The notes: generated from the sequence alone by a model not told the origin. 64,000 bases of DNA from Paenibacillus hemerocallicola (GCF_006265175.1 NZ_VDCQ01000009.1:1-64000); one strand, 5' to 3'. Shown: positions 26,095 to 35,661, counted from the stretch's first letter. Translations and numbers: made by a program.

Positions 26095-27039
26095 ATCCGG
26101 CTGGAGGTCGTCGAGGCCGCCGAGAAACTCGGCTACCGGACTCGCGACCAGCAATGGAACCGGGTTTGGGAGGGCGTGGACCGATTGAGGGTGAAGCCGC
26201 GCCGATTTCTATTCGTGACCCGCGCGAATGCCGTGCGCTACTCCTCCATGAACCGGATTATGGAGGAAAGCTTGCGCGATCGGCTGGAGCAAATGGGCAA
26301 CGTGCTGCAATTGACCGAGATCCCCAATCGGCCGGAATGGTCCGAGACGTCCGTCAGCCGGATGCTGGAGCAGATGGAGCTCTTTTATGCCGACGGGCTG
26401 TTTATCTCCTTCGGTTTGCCCGATGTTTGGGAGCGCTGTATTCTCCGGCTGCCGGTTCCGAAAATGTTTATCAACTTCCCTCCGATCGGAGCGGAAGCCG
26501 ACAGTATCATTTGGGACGTATACGACGCCGTCCAGCAGTCGCTGCTTCATCTCCTGGCCCGGGGCCACCGCCGCATCCTGTATTTGGGCGACAACGCTAC
26601 GCACCGCGGTTATCGGTTAAGGTGGACGGCTTTTCAGGAAATCGCTTCGCAGTACAGACTTGACGTAAGCGAAGAAGCGCATCTGACCAAGCGGTATGCA
26701 GGGAAGGAGTCGTTCTTTGAAGCGTTTAGGGAGAAGTGGACCGCGTTTCGGCCGACCGCCCTGCTGTGCTCGATTCACGACGATCTGAACCGGGTGCTCG
26801 ACTGCTGCGAGAGGCTCGGAATCCGGATCCCGGACGAGTGCTCGCTCGTTTGTCTGGACCAAACCGAGGACAGCCGTTTTCATAGTATCGCCAGTCCCGG
26901 GATTCTGGTCAGGGAAACCGGGCATCGCGCTGCCGACCGGATGCTGTGGCGAATCGCCAACCTGCATATGCCCTACGAGCATATTCGAGTCCGGGGCAAA
27001 TTCCGGATCGGTACAAGCGTTAATTTCATCAATCCCTAG
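26095..27039 (+). pseudogene. 5'-truncated LacI/GalR family regulator
   Basis: Homology to LacI regulators begins abruptly at the last helix of the DNA-binding domain (R-L-E-V-V-E-A-A-E-K-L-G-Y-R at about 26098), directly after an in-frame TGA at 26092. The first roughly 45 residues, with the recognition helix, are missing. The effector-binding domain then stays open for over 300 codons (R-G-H-R-R-I-L-Y-L-G, P-D-E-C-S-L-V-C-L-D-Q, G-H-R-A-A-D-R-M). A GTG at 26176 could start a 287-residue protein, but it could not bind DNA in the LacI manner. Confidence 0.75.
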
Positions 27040-27047
27040 GAACGGAA

Positions 27048-27085
27048 AAAAGACGGCCTGCAACGCAACGCGAGACCGTCTTTTC
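27048..27085. terminator. bidirectional terminator
   Basis: AAAAGACGG / CCGTCTTTT stem with a 19-base loop, A-rich on the left and T-rich on the right. It serves the truncated LacI gene and the converging DUF4127 operon. Confidence 0.7.
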
Positions 27086-27129
27086 TTGTGCTATATTCAT
27101 TTCATCATTCATCATTCATAGACTATCGG

Positions 27130-28686
27130 CTATTCGCTTTTCGAGCTTACGACGATCGTAAGTTCCGGAAAAACTTCCATTTCCGCCGTACGATTCCACG
27201 GTAAAAGCAGCCGCCAGCCGTTCAAGCGGTCGACTATCCCGTAAACGGTCTTTGCCCCCTCGATTCCAAGGACGATTTCCTTCCCCGCAAAATGCGTTTG
27301 GTACCACCTGTCCCCCAACGCTTCCGTATGGGTTATGGCGTAAGCGTTGATCTCCTCGTAGCGGGTCTGCAGCCGCTGCGGGTCGTCGCCCAGCGATCTT
27401 GCATAAGCGACGGCCCCGCCGCGGACATGGTTGCGGTATCCTTCCTCGTGCGCCAAAGCTTCGAGCAGCAGCTCGAGGTGCGATTGCGCCGACTGCAGCA
27501 AACGATCCCGCATCATCTCTCGGGCGGTATGCAGCAGCGCCCATCTGGCAAACGCCTGCGCGATCGACACCCCGATGTTCCAGCCCGAATATCCCGTCAA
27601 GTCGGAAAAACGGATCCGCTTCCGCAGCGCTTCGATCAATACCGGATCGGCGGTTCCGGCATGCGCGTCATCCCCGACCGTAACCGAGCGTCCTTTGTCG
27701 ATGAACGCCTGAATCCGGTCTGAGAACGAGTCGATCGGCTCCCCTCCCGCCGTATTCGCCATAAGCAACAGATCGGCCTGCTCCGCGCCGGCAACCGTTT
27801 CTCCGCCCAGGACGGATACATAATTTCCAATGACTTCGCTGTAGGGAATGTCCTGATAAGGAGCTATCCACTGGTCCCCGTGCGTGCGCGAATATTCCAC
27901 ATACACCTTGGGGGACACTCCGAGAGAATCGGCGGCCAGCTTTGCGATCAGCAGCGAAGCGATTACGTCGGCTCCGGGAAATACTTTGACTTTGCCGCTT
28001 AAGCCCTGAGCGTTACTATATTCAATCAGCCTATTGCGCTCGCTTCTGTGCAGTCCGTACGGCTCGGCATCGTCCTGGCCGATAATGAGAAAATCGATAT
28101 ATCCTTCCCGAACCCAGTCGATTATCCTTTGATTAACGGCTAAGTTTCGCTCGCGGGTATACAAATAATCATCGATCAAATCTTGGGGAAGAACGGCTCC
28201 CACGGCCTCGTATTCGGGCCGCAGATCATCCATCCCCATCCGCTCCACCTTATCCTTCAATATCGACCATTCGCGGATTTTGCCGCTCCAATTTCCCGGG
28301 TAGTCTCTTGTCGGCGAGATCGTGAGCCGCATGATCGAGTCGAAGGCATAAATCTTGTGCAGCGGATATCGGTCTTTCACTCGTTTGATCACTTCAAGGC
28401 TTTCCTGCGCCTGCTCCAGCGTGATGCCGGCGCTGTATCGCGAGTTGATCAAGCCGCCGAAGGCCAGCATGGGCACCGCGACGACCGACGCCTCCGTTGC
28501 GGACGCCTCCTTCTCCCACCATTCCGCCACCGCCGCGCGGTCGCCGGGAGTGAAATAAGCCCCCAGCAGCATCGGATCCGGAGTTCGAATCCGAAATCCC
28601 CCAATGCGTGCGATCTGCGTCGGCGTGTAATACGTGAACGGCCGGTAGTCAAGCGGAACGAGTGAAATCGCGTCTATGGGCTTCAT
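27130..28686 (-). CDS. DUF4127 family protein
   Basis: 518 residues, cytoplasmic. Recognised from the start (S-L-V-P-L-D-Y-R-P), the L-A-F-G-G-L-I-N-S-R segment, I-I-G-Q-D-D-A-E-P-Y-G and G-D-D-A-H-A-G-T-A-D, all characteristic of the DUF4127 family. The function is not established; the alpha/beta pattern and acidic motifs suggest a hydrolase or sugar-modifying enzyme. Start 28686 has GGAGGATG 6-8 bases upstream. Last gene of the oxidoreductase operon, directly after the decayed SBP gene. Confidence 0.8.
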   Translation of the reverse strand: MKPIDAISLVPLDYRPFTYYTPTQIARIGGFRIRTPDPMLLGAYFTPGDRAAVAEWWEKEASATEASVVAVPMLAFGGLINSRYSAGITLEQAQESLEVIKRVKDRYPLHKIYAFDSIMRLTISPTRDYPGNWSGKIREWSILKDKVERMGMDDLRPEYEAVGAVLPQDLIDDYLYTRERNLAVNQRIIDWVREGYIDFLIIGQDDAEPYGLHRSERNRLIEYSNAQGLSGKVKVFPGADVIASLLIAKLAADSLGVSPKVYVEYSRTHGDQWIAPYQDIPYSEVIGNYVSVLGGETVAGAEQADLLLMANTAGGEPIDSFSDRIQAFIDKGRSVTVGDDAHAGTADPVLIEALRKRIRFSDLTGYSGWNIGVSIAQAFARWALLHTAREMMRDRLLQSAQSHLELLLEALAHEEGYRNHVRGGAVAYARSLGDDPQRLQTRYEEINAYAITHTEALGDRWYQTHFAGKEIVLGIEGAKTVYGIVDRLNGWRLLLPWNRTAEMEVFPELTIVVSSKSE

Positions 28687-28705
28687 CGGGACATCCTCCA
28701 TACGG

Positions 28706-29488
28706 CTATTTTGTTTTCGCCTTGGTTTCGGCGATCGATTTGTTGACCTCTTCCTCCAGCATTCGAAGGGCCGTATTGACATCGGTATTGCTCTCTATCA
28801 TTTTGGCAAAAGAATTCGTAAAGTTAACGCTTACATTTGTTAGATGGTTTGCCCGAGGCGGAGAGGTAGGCGCGAATGGATAGTAATACAGCGCTTTTGC
28901 ATTCTTGCCTTTTAAAACCGGGACGTCCTGTCCGGCCTGAGATCTGACTTTGTCGCTGGCCAGCGTGGTCCCGCCCCCGTTTCTTGCCAGGATGGTCTGG
29001 AATTCCTCGGAGGTCAAATAGTCGGCTACCCGAAACGCCTCGTCCTTATGCTTCGACGTTTGGGAAATGAACAGCGACAAGCCGGCCGGCTTAAACCCGG
29101 TATCCCGTTTTTGTCCGCAAATACCGGAACCGAAGCCATATCCCAATTCAACTGCGTCGCTTGCGCGAATTGGGTCAATTGCCCCGTGCTCACCGCTCCT
29201 GCCATCATGGCAAGCTTTCCGCCGACGAAGCTGTTGTTGGCGACGTTTGCGTTCGGAAGCTCATAGAAACGCATTAAATTTTCGTAAAGCTTCTTGAATC
29301 CATCGGTGTTGACGGCCGCCTTGTCTTCCTTGGGATCCAGCGGGTCGCCCCGAATTGCTCCAATACTGCGCCCTGGGCGCTGTAAAACGTTAGGGTAATC
29401 GGGACCGGAGGCGGCAATCCCGTTCCCGATTGCGCCTGTTCCGCGCTCTTGCCGCCGCATGCGCCAGCCGAAACCTTTTCCGCATCAT
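28706..29488 (-). pseudogene. decayed ABC solute-binding lipoprotein gene
   Basis: A good RBS (AAGGAGAGG) and ATG at 29488 open M-M-R-K-R-F-R-L-A, but the lipobox-like A-C-G-G-K-S lies in another frame. About 200 residues expected after T-L-T-F-Y-S-A-Q-G-A-V are missing; the sequence jumps to D-P-K-E-D-K-A-A-V-N-T-D. A further frameshift near 29100 joins to F-I-S-Q-T-S-K-H-K-D-E-A-F. The C-terminus (T-D-V-N-T-A-L-R-M-L-E-E-E) shows it was a member of the same orphan SBP family. At least three lesions make it non-functional. Confidence 0.85.
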
Positions 29489-29515
29489 TCGGCAACCCCT
29501 CTCCTTAAAATCCGG

Positions 29516-30346
29516 CTAGTTATATTTGCGGGCCATCTCTTGAAACCGGTTGTAGCTTTGACGAATGCCGTCCGCTTCGCTTCCGATTCCTTCGTACTCC
29601 AAGACGTAAGCCCCTTTATAGCCTGATTCCGCCAGCAGGTCCAAGATTTGCGACAAGCCCGCATCGCCTTCTCCCGCCGGAACGCCTTCGTAGGTGCGCA
29701 TCCCGATCGACTTATACCGTCCGTTCGGCTGCTCTTTGAAATCCTTAAAGTGAACATGACCGATATACCCCTTCAAATCGGCAATAGCTTGAAGCGGATG
29801 CTCGTCAACGAGCAAAAAGTTTCCGGTATCGAACGTGGACCTCAGCGCCGGGGAGCCGACCTCATCGATCAGTTCCTTTACCTGAACGCCCTTGCCGGCC
29901 AGTTTGCCGTGGTTTTCCAGGCAAAGCGTCATTCCGGCTCCCTCCGCTTCGCGGCAGGCTTCCTTGAGGCCGTCGATAATCCAGCTCTTCGCCTCCTCAT
30001 AGCGAATCCCTTCGGCCAGGTTCCCGGAGAAAATCCGGATCACCTTCGTCCCGAGCTCAGCCGCGATCGGGATGCCGTCGGTAATCTTCAGCAAAGCCTG
30101 TTTTCTTAGGGAAGAATCCTCGCTCACAAAATTGTTCGATACCGCGTAGCTGGTCACGCCGATTCCCAAACTTTTCGCAGCGGATACGACGGCCGCAAGC
30201 TCGGTGCGAACGTCTTTCCAAAAATGCGCCAGCAGCTCGACGAGACTGTAGTTTTCGGTGTGGCAAAACTGCAGGAAATCGACCGTGCTCCAATCCTGCG
30301 CCTTAACGGTCCTGTGCATGCTGTACATGCTGAGCGAAAGCTCCAC
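29516..30346 (-). CDS. sugar phosphate isomerase/epimerase-like protein
   Basis: 276 residues from GTG 30346, 13 bases after the stop of the Gfo/Idh gene. Xylose isomerase-like TIM barrel with the four metal ligands in expected motifs: L-C-L-E-N-H, S-T-F-D-T-G-N, H-V-H-F-K-D and V-L-E-Y-E-G. Enzymes of this type epimerise ketoses or act with Gfo/Idh dehydrogenases on 3-keto sugars. In the same operon as an FAD oxidoreductase and a Gfo/Idh protein, a 3-keto-glycoside or inositol-type route is plausible but unproven. Confidence 0.85.
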   Translation of the reverse strand: MELSLSMYSMHRTVKAQDWSTVDFLQFCHTENYSLVELLAHFWKDVRTELAAVVSAAKSLGIGVTSYAVSNNFVSEDSSLRKQALLKITDGIPIAAELGTKVIRIFSGNLAEGIRYEEAKSWIIDGLKEACREAEGAGMTLCLENHGKLAGKGVQVKELIDEVGSPALRSTFDTGNFLLVDEHPLQAIADLKGYIGHVHFKDFKEQPNGRYKSIGMRTYEGVPAGEGDAGLSQILDLLAESGYKGAYVLEYEGIGSEADGIRQSYNRFQEMARKYN

Positions 30347-30359
30347 CCTACTGCACCCC

Positions 30360-31424
30360 TTATCGAATCGTAATTTCGGTACCCTTTGCAGCGGACTCAT
30401 AAATGCCGCAAAGCATTTTCATTATTTCCAAGCCGTCCTCGACCGGACTTAACGTCTCTTTACGCCCTTGGCAGGCCTCTATGAAATGGTTGATTTCATT
30501 TTGAAAGCCCTTTGCAAAATCAAACGTCAATTTGTTCACCTGGGGCTGCAAATTGAAAATGGTGTCGTACTTTTCGCTGACAACGGCGAACTCCGGCTCG
30601 ATCTCGGCGCCGCCCTTTTCTCCGTAAAGCTTGACGGAAATTTCATTTTGCTTGGCATGGAGGGTGAAGCTGACGTCCACAACCAGAGAAGCGCCGTTCT
30701 CAAAGCGGATGATGGCGTTCGCCAAATCCTCGACCGTATTGAGGTTCGGGTCGTAATCCGAAGCCTTGTAGAAAGCGTGGTTTTTCACATTGGCCCGGTT
30801 GCCGAGTCTGGCGTACGTGTTGCCGCTGATCGATTTTACCTTGGGCTTTCCCATCAGGTACCAGCACAGATCGATGACATGAACGCCCAAATCGATCAAA
30901 GGTCCTCCCCCGGAACGATCCTTGTCGGCGAACCAGCCGCCCGGGTTGCCGAGCCGCCTGATGCAGGACGCTTTGGCGTAATAAATGTCCCCCAAGTCCC
31001 CGTTGTCGATAAACTGCTTCAAGATTTGCGTATTGTCGCCGTATCTGCGGACGAAGCCGACCTGAAGCACCTTGCCGGACTGCCTGACCGCTTCCTCGAC
31101 CCGCAGCGCCTCTTCCACCGTCATGCAGAGCGGCTTCTCCACCAGCACGTGCTTGCCCGCGCGAAGCGCGTCAATGCTGATCGGGGCGTGCGAATTGTTC
31201 CAAGTGCAGATGCTGACCGCTTCGACTTCCGGATCGTTCAGCAGATCCAGATGGTTGAAGTACACGTTTTTCACCTGATGCTTCGCCGCCTTTGCCTTCG
31301 CCCGCTCCTCATTCCGATCGCAGATGGCGTAAAGCTCCACGTTCGGATTGCTTAAATAGGCCTTGATGTGCTGCTCGGAAATGTTGCCCGCTCCGATCAC
31401 GCCTACCTTTGTTTTCTCTGACAT
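30360..31424 (-). CDS. Gfo/Idh/MocA family oxidoreductase
   Basis: 354 residues. N-terminal Rossmann fold V-G-V-I-G-A-G-N-I-S (NAD(P)-binding), conserved V-E-K-P-L at about residue 95, and a catalytic-type G-V-H-V-I-D-L segment near 180. Oxidises or reduces a sugar or cyclitol hydroxyl. 22 bp after the FAD oxidoreductase gene and 13 bp before the epimerase, so one transcript. Confidence 0.9.
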   Translation of the reverse strand: MSEKTKVGVIGAGNISEQHIKAYLSNPNVELYAICDRNEERAKAKAAKHQVKNVYFNHLDLLNDPEVEAVSICTWNNSHAPISIDALRAGKHVLVEKPLCMTVEEALRVEEAVRQSGKVLQVGFVRRYGDNTQILKQFIDNGDLGDIYYAKASCIRRLGNPGGWFADKDRSGGGPLIDLGVHVIDLCWYLMGKPKVKSISGNTYARLGNRANVKNHAFYKASDYDPNLNTVEDLANAIIRFENGASLVVDVSFTLHAKQNEISVKLYGEKGGAEIEPEFAVVSEKYDTIFNLQPQVNKLTFDFAKGFQNEINHFIEACQGRKETLSPVEDGLEIMKMLCGIYESAAKGTEITIR

Positions 31425-31446
31425 TGGACTTCTCTCCCCTTTACGG

Positions 31447-33048
31447 TTACATGGATTTGATTTCGGGCCAACTCAATTCGACGCCTTCGTTCGTCAGCAA
31501 TTGTTGAAACCGCTTCAATACGGAACGGTCGTTTCGAACCTCGGTCGGCCTCCGGTTTTGATCGATGCAGAAGCTGGCCAGATATCCCGCGGCTTCGCCG
31601 ATATTCCACTCGACGGGATGCAGACGGTAGCAGCCGTTCGTAATATGAGTAACCCCGATATTTTTGCAGGCCGGCAGCAAATTGCGCATGCGGACCGGAA
31701 TCAGGCTGCCGAGCGGAATCTGAAACGGCAAACACGAGATATCGATGTAGTGGCGGTTGCCGGTGCTCGGATGAAGGTCGATCCGATAACAGCCGACCCC
31801 CACGGAGTCATCGAACGATTCGGCCTTTCCGTCCGGTCTCGCTTCCGCGCTGACATGCTGCTCCAGGACGGTAAATTCGGCCTTGATTCTTCTGGACTCC
31901 CGGACATACGGATACATGGCCATCCCATCCTCCGTGCCGACAACGTCCTTTCGCAGCCGCAGGCCCGGATAACCTTTTTTTCCGTCCGGGCGGGGAGCTT
32001 CCGTTTGCAGCCAATACAGCAAGGATAAGCTGAGCTGCTTCGCGCTTTCCAAGTGGCGGTCTCTCTCTTCTTCGCTTACATCGATAATGGGTCCGAGCCA
32101 GTAATCGTTTTGCTGCCAGTTCACGATCATGATATCGCTGGCAAAGGTCCCTTCGATAAAATTCGTTTTATCTATGATTCGACGGTAGCGCCATAGAGAG
32201 GACGTTTCCGTAAACAATCCGAATTCCCGGGGCTCGAGCGTCTGCGGCCGGCAGCCGACCCAGCTGAGCAGCTTGCCGGGCCAAAAATCCGCCTGATACG
32301 AAGCCCAAAACTCGTACTCCCTCGGCCGCTCGATCGTATGGTACTCCCCCTCCCGATAGTCGAGAGCGAAGCAGTACGTATATGCCTGCATATCCATAGG
32401 CAGCGGGTCGCCGTCAACGGCATGGGGTTCGCCCGTTTGGCTCTTCGATTCCGATCCCGTTACATACTCCGTTCCCGTCAGCGGCAGGAGATCTCCGCAT
32501 TCGGTTGCGTCCAAAAAGTAGGAGGCATGGATCGTTTCCTCCAGCCCGGTTTCCATATTGCGCACGGTAACCCGGTTGATCACGTCCCCTTGAACCTCCG
32601 CGCGTACCGGCTTGCGTCCCGTGAGAAGGCTCAATTGGCCGCTGTGTATGTAGGGGGCCAGCATCTCGTGCAGGACGGCGAGCGCCGTGCGAGGCTCGTG
32701 GCATAGTCGGCTCACGAGACCGTTGCCGGGATTCAAATTCCACTTTCGACGGGCAGCTTCCGTCAAGGGGAACCGTCTCCGATAATAATCGCGGATCCCC
32801 TCGCGAAGCTCCCGATACGTTCGGGTGCAGCCGAATTTCTCGATCCACGGATGTTCGTCCGGAGGGACGGCCTGGCTCGTCAGCTGACCTCCGACCCAGC
32901 TCGTCTCCTCGGTCATTACGACTGTTTTGCCCGCTTTGGCCGCCGCGAGCGCAGCTGCGCAGCCGCCGAGTCCGCCTCCGATTACGGCAACGTCGGAGCG
33001 TATTTCCAAATTCGTATTGGTTTGCGCGGATCGCTTATTGATATCCAT
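31447..33048 (-). CDS. FAD-dependent oxidoreductase
   Basis: 533 residues, PF12831-type. N-terminal dinucleotide fold V-I-G-G-G-L-G-G-C-A-A-A, E-T-S-W-V-G-G-Q-L-T-S-Q next to it, F-L-D-A-T-E-C-G-D-L-L in the middle and late A-C-K-N-I-G-V-T-H-I-T-N. Cytoplasmic; the frame upstream of 33048 is open but non-coding in character, and M-D-I-N-K with GGGGAATGGAG upstream is the preferred start. First gene of the operon; a palindromic control site and divergent AraC gene lie upstream. Confidence 0.85.
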   Translation of the reverse strand: MDINKRSAQTNTNLEIRSDVAVIGGGLGGCAAALAAAKAGKTVVMTEETSWVGGQLTSQAVPPDEHPWIEKFGCTRTYRELREGIRDYYRRRFPLTEAARRKWNLNPGNGLVSRLCHEPRTALAVLHEMLAPYIHSGQLSLLTGRKPVRAEVQGDVINRVTVRNMETGLEETIHASYFLDATECGDLLPLTGTEYVTGSESKSQTGEPHAVDGDPLPMDMQAYTYCFALDYREGEYHTIERPREYEFWASYQADFWPGKLLSWVGCRPQTLEPREFGLFTETSSLWRYRRIIDKTNFIEGTFASDIMIVNWQQNDYWLGPIIDVSEEERDRHLESAKQLSLSLLYWLQTEAPRPDGKKGYPGLRLRKDVVGTEDGMAMYPYVRESRRIKAEFTVLEQHVSAEARPDGKAESFDDSVGVGCYRIDLHPSTGNRHYIDISCLPFQIPLGSLIPVRMRNLLPACKNIGVTHITNGCYRLHPVEWNIGEAAGYLASFCIDQNRRPTEVRNDRSVLKRFQQLLTNEGVELSWPEIKSM

Positions 33049-33203
33049 TTCGCTCCATTCCCCTCGTTTCTTCAGGTGTGTGTAGGTATACAGAAGAACA
33101 TGGCTTAAGTATAATTTCAGCTCCTTCCGGCTGTCTTCCGGATAATTGATCGGTTTTCCCGCAAAAATTGATCTGGAGAATCCTACCGAAAAAAGTCCCC
33201 GTA

Positions 33204-33232
33204 TTTTCATTTCAAATCGTTTGAATTATAAT
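33204..33232 (+). promoter_or_regulatory. promoter with operator in the spacer, before AraC gene
   Basis: TTTTCA (33204-33209), 17-bp spacer, TATAAT (33227-33232). The perfect palindrome TTCAAA-TCG-TTTGAA (33211-33225) fills the spacer, a typical repressor position, in the region shared with the divergent oxidoreductase operon. Confidence 0.5.
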
Positions 33233-33289
33233 GAACCCGAAGACTTAGGTTCAGCCCGTATAATTCGCCTTAAAGATGGGAGCGCTTTC

Positions 33290-34174
33290 ATGAAGCTGGA
33301 TCGCGAACTGCTGAACGCACCTCCAATTGTCAACCCCTTTGTTGAGAACGGTTTCAAGTCATATCCCGTTTATGCGCGGCAGGAGCTTCTGCGCGAGCAT
33401 AGGCAGCGGCTTCATGTTCAGCCCGGCATCGAGATTAATTTGACCCTTGAAGGCAAGGCCGCCTACGTGATCGGGGATACCGTGTATATGCAGTCCCCCG
33501 GGCAATTGATCGTGTTCTCGGGCCGCGTGCCTCATCAGTTTTATATCGATACTTCGTGCCAGTATAAGAGAGCGGTCATCTGCTTCGATGAAAACGGGGT
33601 TCGGAAGGAAGCCGAATTTCATTCGTTGCCGACATTGCATTTTGGCCGCCTGTCCGGTGCGGCCTTTCGGCAAATCTCTTTAACCCCGGAAATGTTCGCC
33701 AATGTCCGATGGATCGTCTCCCGGATCACGGAAGAAATCGAGGAACGAAATTCGGGGTGGAAGCAAGTCGTCGGCTCCCAGCTCGTCAGCCTGGCCGTTT
33801 TTATAAATCGCAGCGTGGAAACGGAAGACCGTAGATCGGACTTCGATCCGATCCGACTTTGCTGCGATTATATCGACAAGCATTTGCATGAGGAGCTTTC
33901 GCTTCAAAGTGCGGCCAGAATGTGCCACGTCAGTCCGGAGCATTTGACTCGGCAGTTCAAACGCGAGAAAGGCTTGTCGTTTTATCAATACGTTCTTCAG
34001 CAGCGTGTCGCGGAAACGAAGCGAATGCTTCGGAATTGTCCTGAAATGTCCCTGACGGAAATCGCTTACGCCGCCGGCTTCTCATCCGCCGCACAATTTT
34101 CCCGGGTGTTTAAAAGCGCGGCCGGTCTGCTTCCCAGTCAGTACCGAACTCAGTCGCGCGGCGGGAAGATTTAA
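33290..34174 (+). CDS. AraC family transcriptional regulator
   Basis: 294 residues; ATG 33290 follows GATGGGAGCG. N-terminal cupin (H-V-Q-P-G-I-E-I-N, P-G-Q-L-I-V-F-S-G-R-V-P-H-Q), C-terminal double helix-turn-helix (L-Q-S-A-A-R-M-C-H-V-S-P-E-H-L-T-R-Q-F-K and the final G-F-S-S-A-A-Q-F-S-R-V-F). Divergent from the FAD oxidoreductase operon, which it probably activates in response to the substrate. Confidence 0.9.
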   Translation: MKLDRELLNAPPIVNPFVENGFKSYPVYARQELLREHRQRLHVQPGIEINLTLEGKAAYVIGDTVYMQSPGQLIVFSGRVPHQFYIDTSCQYKRAVICFDENGVRKEAEFHSLPTLHFGRLSGAAFRQISLTPEMFANVRWIVSRITEEIEERNSGWKQVVGSQLVSLAVFINRSVETEDRRSDFDPIRLCCDYIDKHLHEELSLQSAARMCHVSPEHLTRQFKREKGLSFYQYVLQQRVAETKRMLRNCPEMSLTEIAYAAGFSSAAQFSRVFKSAAGLLPSQYRTQSRGGKI

Positions 34175-34189
34175 CGGAATATATCCAAT

Positions 34190-34225
34190 AAAAAACGAGC
34201 AAATGGCCACGGCCGTCTGCTCGTT
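34190..34225 (-). terminator. terminator shared by AraC and small acidic gene
   Basis: AACGAGCA / TGCTCGTT stem with an inner GGCC pair; on the minus strand it ends in a run of six T. Confidence 0.65.
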
Positions 34226-34241
34226 ATTCGCACCGATCGGT

Positions 34242-34448
34242 TCATTCGCCCGGCCGAAGCGTATCCTTCAAGGTTTTGCTGATCCGATCGTTGTCGTTTA
34301 CCCAAGACCCGAACGATTCGTCAAGCTCCTTCTCGCGATTGCCGTCATCGTTCACATCGGAATCTACTTCCATCACTCCGAAAAAGTTCGCATCCTTACC
34401 GTTTTCTCCGCTCTTCCGTTCCATGTCGATGTCTTCAAACGCGTCCAT
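34242..34448 (-). CDS. small acidic protein of unknown function
   Basis: 68 residues, very rich in Asp and Glu (M-D-A-F-E-D-I-D-M-E-R), no membrane segment. The ATG is preceded by AAGGAGGAG (spacing about 11) and the gene ends in a good terminator, which supports a real gene. I do not recognise a family. It stands between the AraC gene and the muropeptide operon, and reads the same way as the latter. Confidence 0.6.
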   Translation of the reverse strand: MDAFEDIDMERKSGENGKDANFFGVMEVDSDVNDDGNREKELDESFGSWVNDNDRISKTLKDTLRPGE

Positions 34449-34536
34449 ACGGGCTTAATCTCCTCCTTAAACTCGGTATAAGAGTTAATTTGGATAATTT
34501 CGGTCTTTTTTATGCTCCGTGCAATCGCCATTCCGA

Positions 34537-35661
34537 TCAAGCCAAGCAAGCCGCCGCCACGGCATTATGCAAACAGTTTCGCAGCCGGACGACCGATTTG
34601 TCCCGTCCGTAGTGGACCCGGTTCGTCAATACGACCGCGAAGCAGTCCGATGCCGGGTCCATCCAGATGCTCGTGCCCGTGAAGCCGGTATGGCCGTAGC
34701 ACGCGGGGGACAGCAGATCGCCGGAGGCGTCCCACGGATCGCCCTTCAGCACCCAGCCCATGCCGCGGTTCGCGGGCAAATGGCCCGTATGGCTGCGGGT
34801 GGCCGTGGCCACGGAAGCCTCGCTGAGCAGCCGACCGCCGCCATCGCCGATCCGGCCAAGGGCGAGCCACATCGCGGCGTATTTCGCCAAATCCTCCGCG
34901 GTCGAGAACAAGCCCGCATGACCGCTCGCTCCCCCCAGCGCTCCGCAGTTCTCGTCGTGCACCTCGCCCCATTTGTGCCGGCCGAGCTTCTCGTAATACT
35001 CGGTCGCGGCGATGCGCGGACGCGCGCTTTCGGGCGGCAAATAGCCCGTGTCGCGCATGCCGAGCGGCGCGAACACATGCTTCGTCGCCGCGGCCTCCAA
35101 CGGCTCGCCGTACAGCCGGGCCGCGATTTCGCCGAGCGTAATGAAGCCAAGATCGCTGTACACCATCTTCGTTCCGGGCTCATATTCGAGCGGATGGGCG
35201 AAAATATGCGCCTTGATCTCCTCCGGCGACCAGCCGTGCGAGTACATGTTTTTGTGTGAAAGCAGTCCCGACGTATGGGTCAGCAGTTGTCCGACCGTAA
35301 CGGCCTCTTTGCCCTCGGCGGCGAACTCGGGAATGTACTGGACCACCGGATCTCCGAGACGCAAATGTCCGCGTTCGACCAGCAGCAGAATGAGCGGAAG
35401 CGTCCCGACCACCTTGCTCAAGGATGCGACGTCGAATATCGTATCTCTTTTGACAGGAATGCTCGTACCGTCGGGAGCCTGCGTATGGGCCGCCCCTGCG
35501 GTGTGAATGCCGGCTATGCGGCCTCGTCGCCCGATCAGAGCCACGCCTCCCGGCGTATCCCCGCGCGCCACGGCTTCGTCGAGCAGCCGGAATGCATCGG
35601 CTATGCGTTCCTCATCCATGTTCACGGCTTTCGCATCTGCTCTGAACTCATTCTCATTCAT
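34537..35661 (-). CDS. serine beta-lactamase-fold hydrolase, AmiE/YbbE-like
   Basis: 374 residues, no signal peptide. Penicillin-binding/beta-lactamase superfamily: S80-L-S-K83 nucleophile motif, Y169-S-D171, and a late H-T-G-F-T-G. In B. subtilis the equivalent gene of the namZ-nagZ cluster (ybbE, AmiE) splits the lactyl-peptide from MurNAc. Here it is the last gene of a unit with anmK, nagZ and namZ, 30 bp after anmK. Other serine hydrolases (esterases, D-peptidases) share these motifs, so the name rests on context. Confidence 0.78.
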   Translation of the reverse strand: MNENEFRADAKAVNMDEERIADAFRLLDEAVARGDTPGGVALIGRRGRIAGIHTAGAAHTQAPDGTSIPVKRDTIFDVASLSKVVGTLPLILLLVERGHLRLGDPVVQYIPEFAAEGKEAVTVGQLLTHTSGLLSHKNMYSHGWSPEEIKAHIFAHPLEYEPGTKMVYSDLGFITLGEIAARLYGEPLEAAATKHVFAPLGMRDTGYLPPESARPRIAATEYYEKLGRHKWGEVHDENCGALGGASGHAGLFSTAEDLAKYAAMWLALGRIGDGGGRLLSEASVATATRSHTGHLPANRGMGWVLKGDPWDASGDLLSPACYGHTGFTGTSIWMDPASDCFAVVLTNRVHYGRDKSVVRLRNCLHNAVAAACLA

